A stretch of 7,667 bases of DNA from JABCPE02 sp963521545 (GTDB taxonomy: Bacteria; Bacteroidota; Bacteroidia; Flavobacteriales; Weeksellaceae), in the NCBI GenBank assembly GCA_963521545.1, contig CAUQVP010000085.1, forward strand, positions 1 through 7,667. Reading direction: 5' to 3'. A program made the position numbers and the translations under genes. This document shows, piece after piece, positions 6,989 through 7,667 of the stretch (the stretch's first letter is position 1; the number at the start of each line of letters is the position of its first letter). The notes beneath the pieces were generated by a model. It made no database searches, was not told the origin of the DNA, and saw nothing but the letters and a program-made list of their open reading frames with translations.

Positions 6989-7015
6989 AAAACCTCCCTT
7001 TTTAAAGGAGGTTTT
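6989..7015. terminator. Terminator between the E1 gene and the convergent small gene
   Basis: AAAACCTCC (6989-6997) pairs perfectly with GGAGGTTTT (7007-7015) around a 9-base loop in which further T/A pairing is possible. TTTATTTT follows on the plus strand, giving a classic intrinsic terminator 15 bases after the E1 stop. On the minus strand the A-run of the left arm becomes a U-tract, so it can also serve the convergent gene ending at 7036. Confidence 0.9.
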
Positions 7016-7035
7016 TTATTTTGTGAGATTATGTT

Positions 7036-7452
7036 TTACCACCAATCCAAGTTTGATATAACTGTTTCTACTGCCCATTCTGGCTTTTTCTTCCAACCCT
7101 CTGGCGGGGCTTCTTTTATGCTGTCTGGGACTGGATATTCTAATAATATCTCTGATAAATTGATTTCATCATATACATATCTTACTAAAAATCTTTTATG
7201 AATAAGTTCTTCTGATTCTCCATCTATAGTAGAACCATACCATAGTTTATTTCTAACATTATATTTATAATAAGAAATATCAGCTCCCTTTAGACGCTTA
7301 CGATATTTATATATATATCCTATTGTATATCTTCCTTTTTCTCTTAATTTAGGCTGGTCCATAAATAAATCTTTCATAAATATCCCTACAACTAATAATC
7401 CAAATCCTATTAGGATATATTTGCTTATTTTATTTATTTTGTTATTATCCAT
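7036..7452 (-). CDS. Small single-pass membrane protein of unknown function
   Basis: This 138-residue protein has one N-terminal hydrophobic segment (about 12-26) after a lysine-containing start, fitting a signal anchor. The hydrophilic remainder (from about 27) would face outward if the usual anchor topology applies. The body is rich in Tyr, Lys and Arg (for example RYTIGYIYKYRKR at 41-53) and ends in a Trp-rich tail (PEGWKKKPEW at 117-126, LDWW at the end). No cysteine, catalytic motif or named domain was recognised. It starts 24 bp after the stop of the MATE-type gene on the same strand, so the two probably share a transcript from a promoter beyond the window. It is visibly more AT-rich than the housekeeping genes, which may point to a fast-evolving accessory gene. 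The coding call rests on length, the membrane segment, tight spacing and the well-placed terminator. Confidence 0.75.
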   Translation of the reverse strand: MDNNKINKISKYILIGFGLLVVGIFMKDLFMDQPKLREKGRYTIGYIYKYRKRLKGADISYYKYNVRNKLWYGSTIDGESEELIHKRFLVRYVYDEINLSEILLEYPVPDSIKEAPPEGWKKKPEWAVETVISNLDWW

Positions 7453-7476
7453 TTATTTAGGATTTAAACCAAATCT

Positions 7477-7667
7477 CTATTTTTTATTTTGAGAACTGAT
7501 TTTTAAAAATCGGACAGCAAGCAGTGTAGCAGAAATGGTAAGACCTATCCCAAAGGCTACCCACATACCATAAGCGCCCATTTTCATAGTTATACAGAGG
7601 AAAAATCCTAACGGAAGCGTTACCACCCAGTAGGCGATGAATGTAATGACACTCGGTATTTTTACAT
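7477..7667 (-). CDS. MATE-family efflux transporter, C-terminal fragment (partial)
   Basis: The last 62 codons of a membrane protein run in from the right edge of the window and end at a TAG (7477-7479). The visible part has two hydrophobic segments: VITFIAYWVVTLPLGFFLCI (about 6-25 of the fragment) and MWVAFGIGLTISATLLAVRF (34-53), followed by a short basic tail ending in KK. The AYWVVTLPLGFFL and GMWVAFGIGL patterns are typical of the last two helices of NorM/MATE multidrug exporters, which use a Na+ or H+ gradient to export cationic drugs. The start, most of the transporter and the promoter lie outside the window, so substrate and subfamily cannot be judged. The small membrane protein gene follows 24 bp downstream. 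Confidence 0.75.
   Translation of the reverse strand, partial: VKIPSVITFIAYWVVTLPLGFFLCITMKMGAYGMWVAFGIGLTISATLLAVRFLKISSQNKK

Noticed and set aside
6986..7201. Plus-strand reading frame of 71 codons after the E1 gene
   Set aside because: Its first codons run through the terminator hairpin and it lies antisense to the small membrane protein gene, with low-complexity sequence and no recognisable motif.
7499..7512. 14-base palindrome GATTTTTAAAAATC
   Set aside because: It lies inside the MATE-type coding sequence, encodes ordinary residues of the C-terminal tail, and is a low-complexity A/T string with no loop or U-tract layout.

Overview
The window (7,667 bases, AT-rich) looks like chromosomal DNA of a flavobacterium (Bacteroidota), most likely of the Chryseobacterium/Riemerella/Weeksellaceae type. 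This rests on the style of the TyrRS, HisRS and LuxS proteins, a single-chain alpha+beta 2-oxoacid dehydrogenase E1, A-rich start regions without Shine-Dalgarno sequences, and several exact matches to the Bacteroidota -7 promoter consensus TAnnTTTG. The genus is an inference and cannot be settled from the window alone.

Layout, left to right. tyrS (minus strand, complete, its stop on the first base) is followed by a 255-bp intergenic region shared with the divergent luxS (plus). A strong hairpin terminator lies between luxS and a convergent gene for a secreted WG-repeat-like protein (minus). A 97-bp divergent promoter region separates that gene from hisS (plus). hisS is followed 47 bp later by a fused 2-oxoacid dehydrogenase E1 gene (plus), probably in the same transcript. 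After a second terminator hairpin comes a convergent pair on the minus strand: the 3' end of a MATE-type transporter gene, cut by the right window edge, and 24 bp downstream of it a gene for a small unknown protein with one membrane segment.

Most of the content is housekeeping: two aminoacyl-tRNA synthetases, the activated-methyl-cycle enzyme LuxS, and a thiamine-diphosphate dehydrogenase. No mobile element, CRISPR array, rRNA or tRNA was seen, and no gene-free stretch exceeds 300 bases.

The least expected structure is in the tyrS leader. A perfect -7 promoter motif is followed by an 11-codon open reading frame whose stop codon runs directly into a perfect 8-bp hairpin with T-rich sequence behind it, all upstream of tyrS. 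This has the layout of a leader-peptide attenuator, or of a short terminated RNA. The peptide has no tyrosine codon, so simple tyrosine-sensing attenuation is not supported.
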